Shown here one piece after another: positions 17,114 through 24,686 of a DNA stretch of 64,000 nt (positions within the stretch are counted from its first letter, which is position 1; every line of letters starts with the position of its first letter). Source of the DNA: an uncultured Bacilli bacterium. Its GTDB lineage: Bacteria > Bacillota_I > Bacilli_A > RF39 > UBA660. The notes under the pieces were generated by a model that saw only the letters and a list, made by a program, of their open reading frames with translations, did not search any database and had not been told where the DNA came from. Made by a program: the position numbers and the translations under genes. Location of the stretch: assembly GCA_934101645.1 (NCBI GenBank), contig CAKORX010000003.1:149935-213934 (forward strand), in the 5' to 3' direction.

Positions 17114-17781
17114 GAGGAAAACTAATTGTTATTGAAGGAACTGACTGTTCAGGTAAAGAAACTCAAACAGCTTTGTTAGTAAAATATTTAAAAGAAAAGA
17201 ATGAAAAAGTATTTACTATGTCATTTCCAAACTATGATAGTCCTACGGGAAAAATTGTAGGAGGACCATTTTTAGGAAAAAAGTATATTTGCGATGGTTT
17301 TTTTAAAGAAGGAGCCCCAAACGTAGACTCTAAAGTATCATCACTTTATTTTGCAGCAGATAGATATTATAATTATCCAAAAATTAAAGAAAAATTAGAT
17401 AAAGGATATACTGTAATACTTGATAGATACGTATATTCAAATATGGCTCATCAAGCCGGCAAAGAAGATGATAAAGAAAAAAGACAAGAACTTTATAAAT
17501 TTAATGCAACTTTAGAGTTTGATTTATTAGGCCTTCCACGTGCAGATAAAATAATATTTTTATACATGCCAGTTGAAGGGGCAAAAACTCTTAGGATTAA
17601 TAGACCTGAGGCTCTTGATCAAAATGAAATGGACGAAGAATATCTAAAGAAAAGCCAAAGAGCATATTTAGAACTTTCTAAACTTTTTAATTATATTCAA
17701 ATAGATTGTTTTAAAGATGGCGTAGTGCGATCAATTGAGGATATATCAAAAGATGTAATTAATGCTTATGAAGAAAAATAA
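17110..17781 (+). CDS. tmk: Thymidylate kinase
   Basis: Phosphorylates dTMP to dTDP, the step after ThyX. 223 residues; P-loop GTDCSGKETQ, substrate loop FPNYDSPTG, DRYVYSNMAHQAGK (DRY/F motif) and the lid-like LRINRPEALDQNEMDEEY. Slightly longer than standard Tmk, with an insertion after the P-loop region, as in some Clostridia and Mollicutes enzymes. It overlaps thyX by 4 bases (ATGA). Confidence 0.9.
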   Translation: MRGKLIVIEGTDCSGKETQTALLVKYLKEKNEKVFTMSFPNYDSPTGKIVGGPFLGKKYICDGFFKEGAPNVDSKVSSLYFAADRYYNYPKIKEKLDKGYTVILDRYVYSNMAHQAGKEDDKEKRQELYKFNATLEFDLLGLPRADKIIFLYMPVEGAKTLRINRPEALDQNEMDEEYLKKSQRAYLELSKLFNYIQIDCFKDGVVRSIEDISKDVINAYEEK

Positions 17782-17793
17782 TGGAGGAAAATA

Positions 17794-18618
17794 ATGAATA
17801 AAGAATTTCAAGAAGTAAAAGATTTTCAAATGGCGTTTGGTCATCCAACAGCAGATGCACCAACACCAATGGCAAATGAAAGGGCCATGAAAAGATATGC
17901 ATGGATGCTTGAAGAAATAAATGAATTTCTTGATGCCGTAAAAAGTGGGGATATAGTAGAGCAAGCAGATGCAATGATTGATACAATGTATTTTGCATTA
18001 GGCACTTTAGTAGAACTTGGAGTAAAACCCGATGAATTATTTGAAATAGTACAAAATGCTAATATGAGTAAACTTTGGGAAGATGGGAAACCACATTATA
18101 ACGAAATGGGTAAAGTTATTAAACCTGAAGGTTGGGAAAATCCACATCCAAAATTAGCTGGAGCAATTGAGCAAATGAAAACCTCATTGGAAGTTGACCC
18201 TACAAAAAAAGACTATAGTATAGATTATCAATATGAAGAAGTAAAAAAATTTCATACAGCTTTTGGCCATCCAACGTCAGATACTCCTGTATCTATGACA
18301 AATGAAAGAGCAAGTAAAAGATATGCATGGATGCTTGAAGAAATAAATGAATTTCTTGATGCCGTAAAAAGTGGGGATATAGTAGAGCAAGCAGATGCAA
18401 TGATTGACACAATATATTTTGCATTAGGCACTTTGGTAGAAATTGGTGTTCATCCAGGCGTGTTATTTGATATAGTACAAAATGCTAATATGAGCAAACT
18501 TTGGAAAGATGGAAAACCACATTATAACGAAATGGGTAAAGTTGTTAAACCTGAAGGCTGGGAAAATCCACATCCAAAATTAGCTCGTGCAATTGATAAA
18601 ATGAAAATGTATGAATAA
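17794..18618 (+). CDS. Tandem-duplicated MazG/PRA-PH-like NTP pyrophosphatase
   Basis: 274 residues made of two copies of about 140. Each has the all-alpha NTP-PPase pattern: FGHPT near the N-terminus, then WMLEEINEFLDAVKSGDI (Mg-binding EExxE) and EQADAMIDTxYFALGTL (second acidic helix), ending in HYNEMGKV and PEGWENPHPKLA. The family (DR2231-like) hydrolyses dUTP or other NTPs to the monophosphate. Being downstream of thyX and tmk, supply of dUMP or dNTP clean-up is a sensible guess. The copies share a 92-base identical DNA run (17890-17981 and 18316-18407), so the duplication is recent or kept alike by gene conversion. Confidence 0.8.
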   Translation: MNKEFQEVKDFQMAFGHPTADAPTPMANERAMKRYAWMLEEINEFLDAVKSGDIVEQADAMIDTMYFALGTLVELGVKPDELFEIVQNANMSKLWEDGKPHYNEMGKVIKPEGWENPHPKLAGAIEQMKTSLEVDPTKKDYSIDYQYEEVKKFHTAFGHPTSDTPVSMTNERASKRYAWMLEEINEFLDAVKSGDIVEQADAMIDTIYFALGTLVEIGVHPGVLFDIVQNANMSKLWKDGKPHYNEMGKVVKPEGWENPHPKLARAIDKMKMYE

Positions 18619-19020
18619 AGAAAAAATATATACATTTTTAGAGAAAAATAATATCAAATATGAAAAAGTAAATCATAAAGCTGTATTTACTATGGAATAA
18701 CTTCAAAAAATAGATTTACCTTATAAAGAATATGATGAAAAAAATTTATTTGTCCGCGATGATAAAAAAATAACTACTATTTAATTTTTGTTAGTAACGA
18801 AGAATTATTTGACATTTTAGGATTATTCCCTGGAAGTGTAAGCCCTTTAGGAATATTAAATGATAAAAATATAATTGTGAAATTTTATATTGATGAAAAG
18901 TTAAACGATAAAATTGGTGTTCACCCAAATGATAATTCAGCAACTATATGGTTAAAAGTATCAGACTTAATTGATATTATAAAAAAACATGGTAATGAAG
19001 TTCACGTTATAAAAATTTAA
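18611..19020 (+). pseudogene. Broken prolyl-tRNA deacylase (ProX/YbaK-type editing protein) gene
   Basis: Starts at the ATG overlapping the previous stop. The first frame reads a family-like N-terminus (FLEKNNIKYEKVNHKAVFTM) and then hits TAA at 18698; a second TAA is at 18782. The frame then changes and reads LFDILGLFPGSVSPLGIL, KIGVHPNDNSATIWL and HGNEVHVIKI to the stop at 19020. These are the conserved end of prolyl-tRNA editing proteins that remove Ala or Cys from tRNA-Pro. About 25-30 residues are missing in the middle. Two stops, a frameshift and a deletion show that it is dead. Confidence 0.85.
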
Positions 19021-19040
19021 GCATTTTTGCTTATTTTTTT
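19018..19040 (+). terminator. Terminator of the one-carbon/thymidylate operon
   Basis: TAAGCA/TGCTTA stem with a T4 loop and a T7 tail, overlapping the last stop codon of the pseudogene. Confidence 0.75.
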
Positions 19041-19056
19041 TGGGCTAAAAAACTAT

Positions 19057-19083
19057 ACTATATTTGCCTATATTCATACTTTA
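19057..19083 (+). promoter_or_regulatory. Mother-cell (sigma-K/sigma-E type) promoter of the cotJ genes
   Basis: AC (19057-19058), 16 bases, then CATACTTTA (19075-19083). This matches the sigma-K pattern AC-N16-CATANNNTA and most of the sigma-E -10 (CATACANT). The -35 for sigma-E is weak. A spore coat gene starts 20 bases downstream. Confidence 0.55.
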
Positions 19084-19102
19084 CTTATGAAGGGAGAAAA
19101 AA

Positions 19103-19549
19103 ATGTTATTTGATGATACTGGCTATTTTAATAGCTATAATGATATGCTTTATAATATTCCTGGATTTGATTTTGGTAAAAAGTATGAAGACAGCGCTAC
19201 AGTTGAAAAAGGTTTCTTAAAAGGAAATATGTTTGATAATGAATATAAACCATATAAAAATTATACTTATATTATGCCGAAAATTAAGACAGAAAAAGAT
19301 AAAGATTTATTAAAAATTATGGAAAGTTCATTTGCCATTAATGATTATGTATTATGGCTTGATTTACATCCAAACGATGAAACTATTTTAAGCAAATATA
19401 AATCATGGTGTGAAAAACTTGAAATGCAGCTTAAAAAATATGAGGAAAAATATGGACCACTTTGTGATAATACTGGTAATAAATTTAGTACCTTTAAATG
19501 GATAGAAGGACCTTGGCCATGGGAAAGAGAGGATGCAAAATATGTTTAA
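19103..19549 (+). CDS. cotJB: CotJA-CotJB fusion, spore coat protein
   Basis: 148 residues. The C-terminal part (about 70-148) is CotJB-like: ESSFAINDYVLWLDLHPNDE, LKKYEEKYGPLC and the terminal IEGPWPWEREDA, comparable to the VDEPWPWE end of CotJB. The N-terminal part resembles CotJA: VEKGFLKGNMFDNEYKPYKN recalls the ALxxGTLFPELYKPY motif. In Bacillus cotJA and cotJB are separate genes before cotJC, so this looks like a natural fusion. The products go into the inner spore coat. AAGGGAG precedes the ATG; the end overlaps cotJC by 8 bases. Confidence 0.8.
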   Translation: MLFDDTGYFNSYNDMLYNIPGFDFGKKYEDSATVEKGFLKGNMFDNEYKPYKNYTYIMPKIKTEKDKDLLKIMESSFAINDYVLWLDLHPNDETILSKYKSWCEKLEMQLKKYEEKYGPLCDNTGNKFSTFKWIEGPWPWEREDAKYV

Positions 19550-20099
19550 ATATGATAAAAAACTTGCTTATCCAATATCTATTTCTAAAAAAGACTTAAA
19601 AATGGCAAAATATTTAATTACTCAGTTTGGTGGCCCGAATGGTGAACTTGGAGCTTCGATGAGATATTTTTCTCAAAAATTTACGATGCCCGATGATAAA
19701 GGAAGAGCATTACTTAATGATATTGCTACTGAGGAACTTGGTCATGTTGAAATGATTTGTGCTATGGTTCATGAACTTACTAAAAATGCCACAGTTGAAG
19801 AGCTTGAACAAGCAGGCCTTGGTAGTTATTATACTGAGCATGGAGTAGGAATATTCCCAGTAGATGCTACGGGTAATCCATTTACTTGTGCATATTTTGC
19901 AGTAACAGGTGATGTACTTGCAAACCTTTCTGAGGACATGGCAGCCGAAGAAAAAGCAAGAGCAACTTATGAAGGATTAATTAACCAAACTAAAGATGAA
20001 GATATTATTGGACCATTATTATTTTTAAGACAAAGAGAAATTATTCATTTTAATAGATTCAAAGAATTATATGATTATTACAAAAACAAGGGATATTGA
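19542..20099 (+). CDS. cotJC: CotJC, manganese-catalase-like spore coat protein
   Basis: 185 residues from the ATG at 19542 (MFKYDKKLAYP matches the MWVYEKKLQYP start of CotJC; AGAGG about 9 bases upstream; the ATG at 19533 is rejected). The ferritin-like di-manganese ligands are visible as TEELGHVEM, AAEEKARATYE and REIIHFNRF. GGPNGELGASMRYFSQ is typical of the family. It may detoxify peroxide in the coat. Ends with TGA, which shows that TGA is a stop here. Confidence 0.95.
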   Translation: MFKYDKKLAYPISISKKDLKMAKYLITQFGGPNGELGASMRYFSQKFTMPDDKGRALLNDIATEELGHVEMICAMVHELTKNATVEELEQAGLGSYYTEHGVGIFPVDATGNPFTCAYFAVTGDVLANLSEDMAAEEKARATYEGLINQTKDEDIIGPLLFLRQREIIHFNRFKELYDYYKNKGY

Positions 20100-20113
20100 T
20101 TATTCCTTTTTTT
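20088..20113 (+). terminator. Terminator after cotJC
   Basis: 8-bp stem AAGGGATA/TATTCCTT (one G-U), loop TTGAT including the TGA stop, then a T run. Confidence 0.7.
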
Positions 20114-20135
20114 AAGCATTAATTTTCCTTATTAT

Positions 20136-20143
20136 CATATATT
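20136..20143 (+). promoter_or_regulatory. Possible sporulation-type -10 just before the SpoIIM-like gene
   Basis: CATATATT matches the sigma-E -10 consensus CATACANT in 7 of 8 positions and lies 5 bases before the ATG. No good -35 is seen. The message would be nearly leaderless. Confidence 0.3.
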
Positions 20144-20148
20144 TTAAT

Positions 20149-20670
20149 ATGAAAAAAATTATAAATTATAGCATTTTCGTAGCATTTATTTTAGGTGTTA
20201 TTTTTTCTTTTGTATATCCATTTGATATTTCTAATTATAATTTTTTAATAAATATTTTTTCCTTTAAAGCATTTTTGTATATTTTTGCTCTTGCAATTTT
20301 ATTTATAATTCTTCCTTTTTTTAGTATGAATTTTTCTTTAATATTTTTGATTTTTGAAAGTTTTTCTTTTGGATATATTATTATATTATTTTTAAAAAAT
20401 TTTGGTTATAAAGGAATTATTTTTATTTTATTATTTACCTTAATATTTAAATTAATTAATTATTTTATTTTATATTTACTTTCATTTTATTCATTTAAAT
20501 TAATTAAACATATTTATTTAAATATATTTTCTAAATATCGTAGAAATATCAATAATCTTCATCTATATATGAAAAAAATTGCTTTGATGTCAATTATCTT
20601 TTTTGTCTTTAATATAGCACTATTACTATGTAGTAACTTTATTATTCCTTACTTAAAAAACTTGTTATAG
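20149..20670 (+). CDS. Putative SpoIIM-like membrane protein
   Basis: 173 residues, very hydrophobic, with about five membrane spans. The block FESFSFGYIIILFLKNFGYKGIIFILLFTL and the following span resemble the SpoIIM core (GFxxGxTxxFxxxxxGxKGxLFxLxxxxP), where a Gly-rich turn separates two spans. SpoIIM takes part in septal peptidoglycan hydrolysis and engulfment. The similarity is at pattern level only; another small polytopic membrane protein cannot be excluded. The position next to cotJC fits a sporulation role. No ribosome binding site is visible, in line with a leaderless message. Confidence 0.45.
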   Translation: MKKIINYSIFVAFILGVIFSFVYPFDISNYNFLINIFSFKAFLYIFALAILFIILPFFSMNFSLIFLIFESFSFGYIIILFLKNFGYKGIIFILLFTLIFKLINYFILYLLSFYSFKLIKHIYLNIFSKYRRNINNLHLYMKKIALMSIIFFVFNIALLLCSNFIIPYLKNLL

Positions 20671-20712
20671 TGTTTTTATCTCATTTGTGCTAAAATAACT
20701 TTAGTGATTTAT

Positions 20713-21819
20713 ATGAAAAAAGTTGTAATTGGTATGAGTGGTGGAGTAGATAGCGCTGTTGGAGCATATTTACTAAAAAATGAGGGCTATGAAGTAATAG
20801 GCCTTTTTATGCGTAATTGGGATAGTAATATTAATAATGATATTTTAGGAAATCCTAATGATACAAATGATATTTGCCCTCAGGAGAAAGATTATAATGA
20901 TGCAAAAAAAGTTTGTGAGCATTTAGGTATTAAACTTTATAGAATAGATTTTATTAAAGAATACTGGGACTATGTATTTACTTATTTTTTAGAGGAACTA
21001 AAAAAGGGAAGAACTCCTAATCCGGATATGCTTTGTAATAAATATATAAAATTTGATTTATTTGTTAAAGAAGCAAGAAGACTTGGAGCAGATTTTATTG
21101 CTACGGGTCATTATGCTAGAATCGAAGGAAATAAACTTTTAAGAGCTAAAGATTTAAATAAAGATCAAACTTATTTTTTAGCAGATGTAAATGTAAATAA
21201 TTTTAAAGATGTACTTTTTCCTGTCGGAGACTATACAAAACCAGAAATTAGAGAAATTGCTAAAAAAGCACAAATTCCTGTATTTGATAAAAAAGATTCT
21301 ACGGGTATATGTTTTATTGGCGAAAGAAATTTTCAAAAATTTATGTCTAATTATTTAAAACCAAATCCTGGAGATATAATAAATGTAGAAACCTTAGAAA
21401 AAATAGGCACTCATACAGGACTTATGAATTATACAATTGGTCAAAGAAAAAATGTAGGCCTTTCTGGAGATGAAGAAAGACATTATGTTTGTGGAAAAGA
21501 TACTAAAAAAAATATATTATATGTAGCATATGGAGATTCAGAGTACTTATATTCTGATGAATGCATTATCGATAATGTAAATTTTATTTCAAGTAAAAGG
21601 CCTTCATTTTGTACATGCAAATTTAGATATAGAGGAGAAGATCATCCAGTTGTTTTAGAGTACTTAGAGGGTAATAAAATAAGAGTAATATATAAAGGAA
21701 AAGCTAAAAGCGTTACTCCAGGTCAAGCCTGCGTATTATATGATGGACAAGAGTGCCTTGGTTGTGGGTTTATTGACAGCGTTTATAAAGATGGTAAAAA
21801 ACTATGGTATTTAAATTAA
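20713..21819 (+). CDS. mnmA: tRNA-specific 2-thiouridylase MnmA
   Basis: Transfers sulfur to U34 of tRNA-Lys, Glu and Gln. About 368 residues: the PP-loop GMSGGVDSAVGAYLL, NPDMLCNKYIKF (first catalytic Cys), STGICFIGER (second catalytic Cys), TIGQRKNVGL and the C-terminal beta domain ending in ALY/LGCGFI style (ECLGCGFIDS). I start at ATG 20713; the GTG at 20704 is in frame but adds only three residues. No strong ribosome binding site is seen. Confidence 0.95.
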   Translation: MKKVVIGMSGGVDSAVGAYLLKNEGYEVIGLFMRNWDSNINNDILGNPNDTNDICPQEKDYNDAKKVCEHLGIKLYRIDFIKEYWDYVFTYFLEELKKGRTPNPDMLCNKYIKFDLFVKEARRLGADFIATGHYARIEGNKLLRAKDLNKDQTYFLADVNVNNFKDVLFPVGDYTKPEIREIAKKAQIPVFDKKDSTGICFIGERNFQKFMSNYLKPNPGDIINVETLEKIGTHTGLMNYTIGQRKNVGLSGDEERHYVCGKDTKKNILYVAYGDSEYLYSDECIIDNVNFISSKRPSFCTCKFRYRGEDHPVVLEYLEGNKIRVIYKGKAKSVTPGQACVLYDGQECLGCGFIDSVYKDGKKLWYLN

Positions 21820-21873
21820 TTTTATGATATTATAAAATAGTAGTACAATATTAATAGTAGAGAGGTTTTTTAC

Positions 21874-23922
21874 ATGAATAAAAATAAGTTTAAAACATTT
21901 TTAAATAACTTAAAAATTGCTTTTAATAAAAATAAGAAAAAAAGTATTACTATTTTAGTTATTTTAATTCTTTCAATTATATCAAGTGTAACACTTATTG
22001 CATATTCTTTTTATGTAAATAGATCTACAAATTTAATTATATCTGGTATTGCTTCGCTTGATCCAAGTGATGTAAAAATAGATATTTATAGAGAAGACCG
22101 TGATGCAAATGGTACTGGTATTGGAACATATTCTCTTTCATACTATGTTCCAGGACAGACGACTTATACTTATAATTCAAGTAAAACTACTTGTGATGAT
22201 GGACTATCTATAAATAGTTTTGATGGTACTGCTTTTACAGTAAATGCTTCGAAAAAAGGAAAATGTAAAGTATATTTTGATGCTAAAGATGGTTATATCG
22301 AGGATTATGTTGTTAATTTATTTGTTCAACAAACTCCGGGAAATACTGAGGATAAAAATTACAATCAAATGGGTAAATTACCACTTTATGAAGTTGGTTA
22401 CTATTATACAATAAATACTTCGAAAACTAATTGCACTAATGGTGCAACTGTAAGTATAGAAGGAAAAAATATTATAGTATTAACAACTCAAAAGGCTGTA
22501 TGTAATGTATATGCAGATAAAAATAGTGATAGTACTTCTCCGACAATTTCTTCGGTAAGTACTAATGGAACAAAAATTACGTTTACCGCCACTGATAACA
22601 TTTCAGTTGCAATGTATGGTTTAAGTACTAGTAATACTACTGAACCTAGCGAATGGAAATATTTTAATGGAACGAGTCAAACAGTTACATTTGAGCATAC
22701 TACTGAAGGAACTTATTATTTATGGGTAAAAGATAGTGCTGGAAATAGTGCAGTATCATCTGCTATAACAATAGTGATTGATTCTTCTGCACCAGTTGTT
22801 GGTACAATTGAAGCTTATACGAAAAATGCTGTAATAGCACTTTCTGATGATACTAATTTAGCAGGTTATGCAGTAACTACTACGTCTGCTACACCTACAA
22901 GTTGGACTACAGTATCTGGAAAAACTGCTAGCGTTACATATGCTGCATCATCAAATGGCACATATTATGTCCATGTAAAAGATGCTGCTGGTAAAACTTC
23001 AAGTAAATCATTTAGTATGGTTTGTGCTGCATCAACTACTGCAAATTTTGATTATACTGGTTCAGTTCAAACTTATTCAATGGCATGTAATGGTAGTTAT
23101 ATACTTTATGTTTGGGGTGCTGAAGGAGGATATCGTTCTAGTACCAACTATAGCGGTAAAGGTGGATATTCTACAGGTACATTAACAAATCAGACACATG
23201 GAAAAACACTTTATGTATATGTAGGTGGAGCCGGAGGAAGTGGTTCATCTGGTTGTGGATCTACAATATGTACAGGTGGATATAATGGTGGTGGATATCG
23301 TTATAAATATTATGGCGGTGGTGGTGCCACTGATATAAGAATTTCTGGTGGTGCTTGGAATGATGCTACTGGTTTGAAAAATAGAATTATTGTTGCCGGT
23401 GGTGGCGGTTCTGATGGCGCTAAAACTAAGAAAGGTATGTATGGTGGTGGAACAACTGGTGGTACTAGTACAGAAAACTATACAGCCAATAAAACCTATT
23501 GTGGACAAGGTGGAAATCAAACATATTCTGGATATTCAGCTTCTTATACTATAACTTCTCAAGCAACAACAGGACTTAACTCTAACACTTTAAATTATTA
23601 TGCTGGAGGCTTTGGCTTTGGCGGCGGTGGTGTTTACCTAAGCAATGGTTATGGTGGAGCTGGCGGCGGCGGCTGGTATGGCGGCTCTGGTACAGTTCCT
23701 GATAGTTCTGGTGATGACGACCGTGGTGGCGGTGGTGGTTCAGGATTTATTTATACATCTTCAACTGCAAGTAACGTTCCATCTGGTACAACGCTTTCAT
23801 CATCATATTATCTATCTAGTGCAAGTACAGTTAATGGAGGCACATCATTTACAGGCACAGGTGGTACCGCAGAAACTGGCCATTCTGGAAATGGCTACGC
23901 TAGAATTGTGTTTACTCCATAA
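21874..23922 (+). CDS. Surface protein with Ig-like repeats and an ALK-type glycine-rich domain
   Basis: 682 residues. A basic N-terminus and one membrane span (SITILVILILSIISSVTLIAYSFYV, about 29-53) anchor or export it. Residues about 60-220 contain Cys-bearing strands, 225-385 hold two Ig-like repeats of the type found in bacterial adhesins (GTYYLWVKDSAGNSAVSS and GTYYVHVKDAAGKTSS), and about 390-682 form a glycine-rich domain as in ALK/LTK receptors: VQTYSMACNGSYILYVWGAEGG, LYVYVGGAGGSG, GGGGATDIRISGG, IIVAGGGGSDG, GGGGWYGG and GNGYARIVF. It is probably an adhesin or host-contact protein. AGAGG precedes the ATG. GC rises locally because of the Gly codons. Confidence 0.85.
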   Translation: MNKNKFKTFLNNLKIAFNKNKKKSITILVILILSIISSVTLIAYSFYVNRSTNLIISGIASLDPSDVKIDIYREDRDANGTGIGTYSLSYYVPGQTTYTYNSSKTTCDDGLSINSFDGTAFTVNASKKGKCKVYFDAKDGYIEDYVVNLFVQQTPGNTEDKNYNQMGKLPLYEVGYYYTINTSKTNCTNGATVSIEGKNIIVLTTQKAVCNVYADKNSDSTSPTISSVSTNGTKITFTATDNISVAMYGLSTSNTTEPSEWKYFNGTSQTVTFEHTTEGTYYLWVKDSAGNSAVSSAITIVIDSSAPVVGTIEAYTKNAVIALSDDTNLAGYAVTTTSATPTSWTTVSGKTASVTYAASSNGTYYVHVKDAAGKTSSKSFSMVCAASTTANFDYTGSVQTYSMACNGSYILYVWGAEGGYRSSTNYSGKGGYSTGTLTNQTHGKTLYVYVGGAGGSGSSGCGSTICTGGYNGGGYRYKYYGGGGATDIRISGGAWNDATGLKNRIIVAGGGGSDGAKTKKGMYGGGTTGGTSTENYTANKTYCGQGGNQTYSGYSASYTITSQATTGLNSNTLNYYAGGFGFGGGGVYLSNGYGGAGGGGWYGGSGTVPDSSGDDDRGGGGGSGFIYTSSTASNVPSGTTLSSSYYLSSASTVNGGTSFTGTGGTAETGHSGNGYARIVFTP

Positions 23923-23946
23923 TTTTGTATAAATTTTAATAACAAA

Positions 23947-23976
23947 CATACTATTTATCATGAATAGTATGTTTTT
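23947..23976 (+). terminator. Terminator hairpin that contains the ylmC-like start codons
   Basis: Perfect 9-bp stem CATACTATT (23947-23955) / AATAGTATG (23963-23971), loop TATCATG, then TTTTT. It can end the surface-protein message, and both possible start codons of the next gene (23960 in the loop, 23969 in the stem) lie within it. Confidence 0.7.
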
Positions 23977-24190
23977 ATCTGAAATGCAAGAAAAAGAAAT
24001 TATTTCAATTGAAACAGGATTAAATTATGGACATATTGTTGATTGTGAAATAAATGAGGAAGGCAAAATAATTTCTTTTGTAGCGGAAAATAGAAAAATT
24101 TTTAAAAAACCTCTTAGTAATAATGAAGTAACTTTTACATACTTAGATATAGTTAAAGTAGGAAAAGATGTAATACTTGTTAAAGTTTAA
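23969..24190 (+). CDS. YlmC/YmxH family PRC-barrel sporulation protein
   Basis: 73 residues from the second ATG (MFLSEMQEKEIISIETG matches the family start MRLSELQEKEVINI). Continues with NYGHIVDCEINEEGKIISF and ends LDIVKVGKDVILVKV, the usual PRC-barrel closing strand IVKIGKDVILV. The family is linked to sporulation in Bacillus and Clostridium, but its role is not worked out. The start codon sits in a terminator-like hairpin and there is no clear ribosome binding site. Confidence 0.82.
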   Translation: MFLSEMQEKEIISIETGLNYGHIVDCEINEEGKIISFVAENRKIFKKPLSNNEVTFTYLDIVKVGKDVILVKV

Positions 24191-24212
24191 AAAATTGTTT
24201 ATAATAAGTAGT

Positions 24213-24686
24213 ATGAAAAAGAAAATTATTATTTATAGCGCATTAATTTTTTTGATTGATCAAATAAGTAAATTTATATTAGATAAAGTTTTAGTTCTTG
24301 GAAAAAGTATAAAGATTTTTGATAAATTTTTATATATAACAAAAGTATATAATGATGGAGTAAGTTTTAGTATGCTTACTGGTAAAAGATTTTTTATAAT
24401 ATTAATAAGCATAATAATATTAATTTTCTTGTGTTTATATATGAAAAAATTTAAAAATAATAAGCGTAATATAATTGCTTTTTCATGTATTTATGGCGGC
24501 CTTATTGGTAATTTAATTGATAGAATATTTCATGGCTATGTAATTGATTTTATAGATTTTTATATTTTTAATTATAATTATCCTATATTTAATATAGCAG
24601 ATGCATCAATATGTATTGGTGTATGCTTATTAATATATAGTATTTATTTAGGGGAAGATAATGAAGTTAGTAGTAAAGGAAAATAA
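24213..24686 (+). CDS. lspA: Lipoprotein signal peptidase (signal peptidase II)
   Basis: Cleaves signal peptides of lipoproteins such as the GerAC-type protein encoded at 60 kb. 157 residues, four membrane spans. The catalytic Asp pair is in GNLIDRIFHGYVIDFID and FNIADASICIG. I start at the ATG at 24213 (MKKKIIIYSALIFLIDQISK); an in-frame TTG at 24177 overlaps the ylmC-like end and adds unlikely residues. The end overlaps rluD by 26 bases, the usual lspA-rluD pair. Confidence 0.92.
   Translation: MKKKIIIYSALIFLIDQISKFILDKVLVLGKSIKIFDKFLYITKVYNDGVSFSMLTGKRFFIILISIIILIFLCLYMKKFKNNKRNIIAFSCIYGGLIGNLIDRIFHGYVIDFIDFYIFNYNYPIFNIADASICIGVCLLIYSIYLGEDNEVSSKGK

Noticed and set aside
18611..19020. Recoding (UGA as Trp or Sec) to explain the broken prolyl-tRNA deacylase gene
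   Set aside because: Both stops are TAA and there is also a frameshift and deletion; a pseudogene explains it better.
23245..23932. Frames on both strands inside the glycine-rich region (23245-23520 minus, 23645-23932 plus)
   Set aside because: By-products of GGT/GGC repeats. The main frame gives the recognisable Gly-rich domain.
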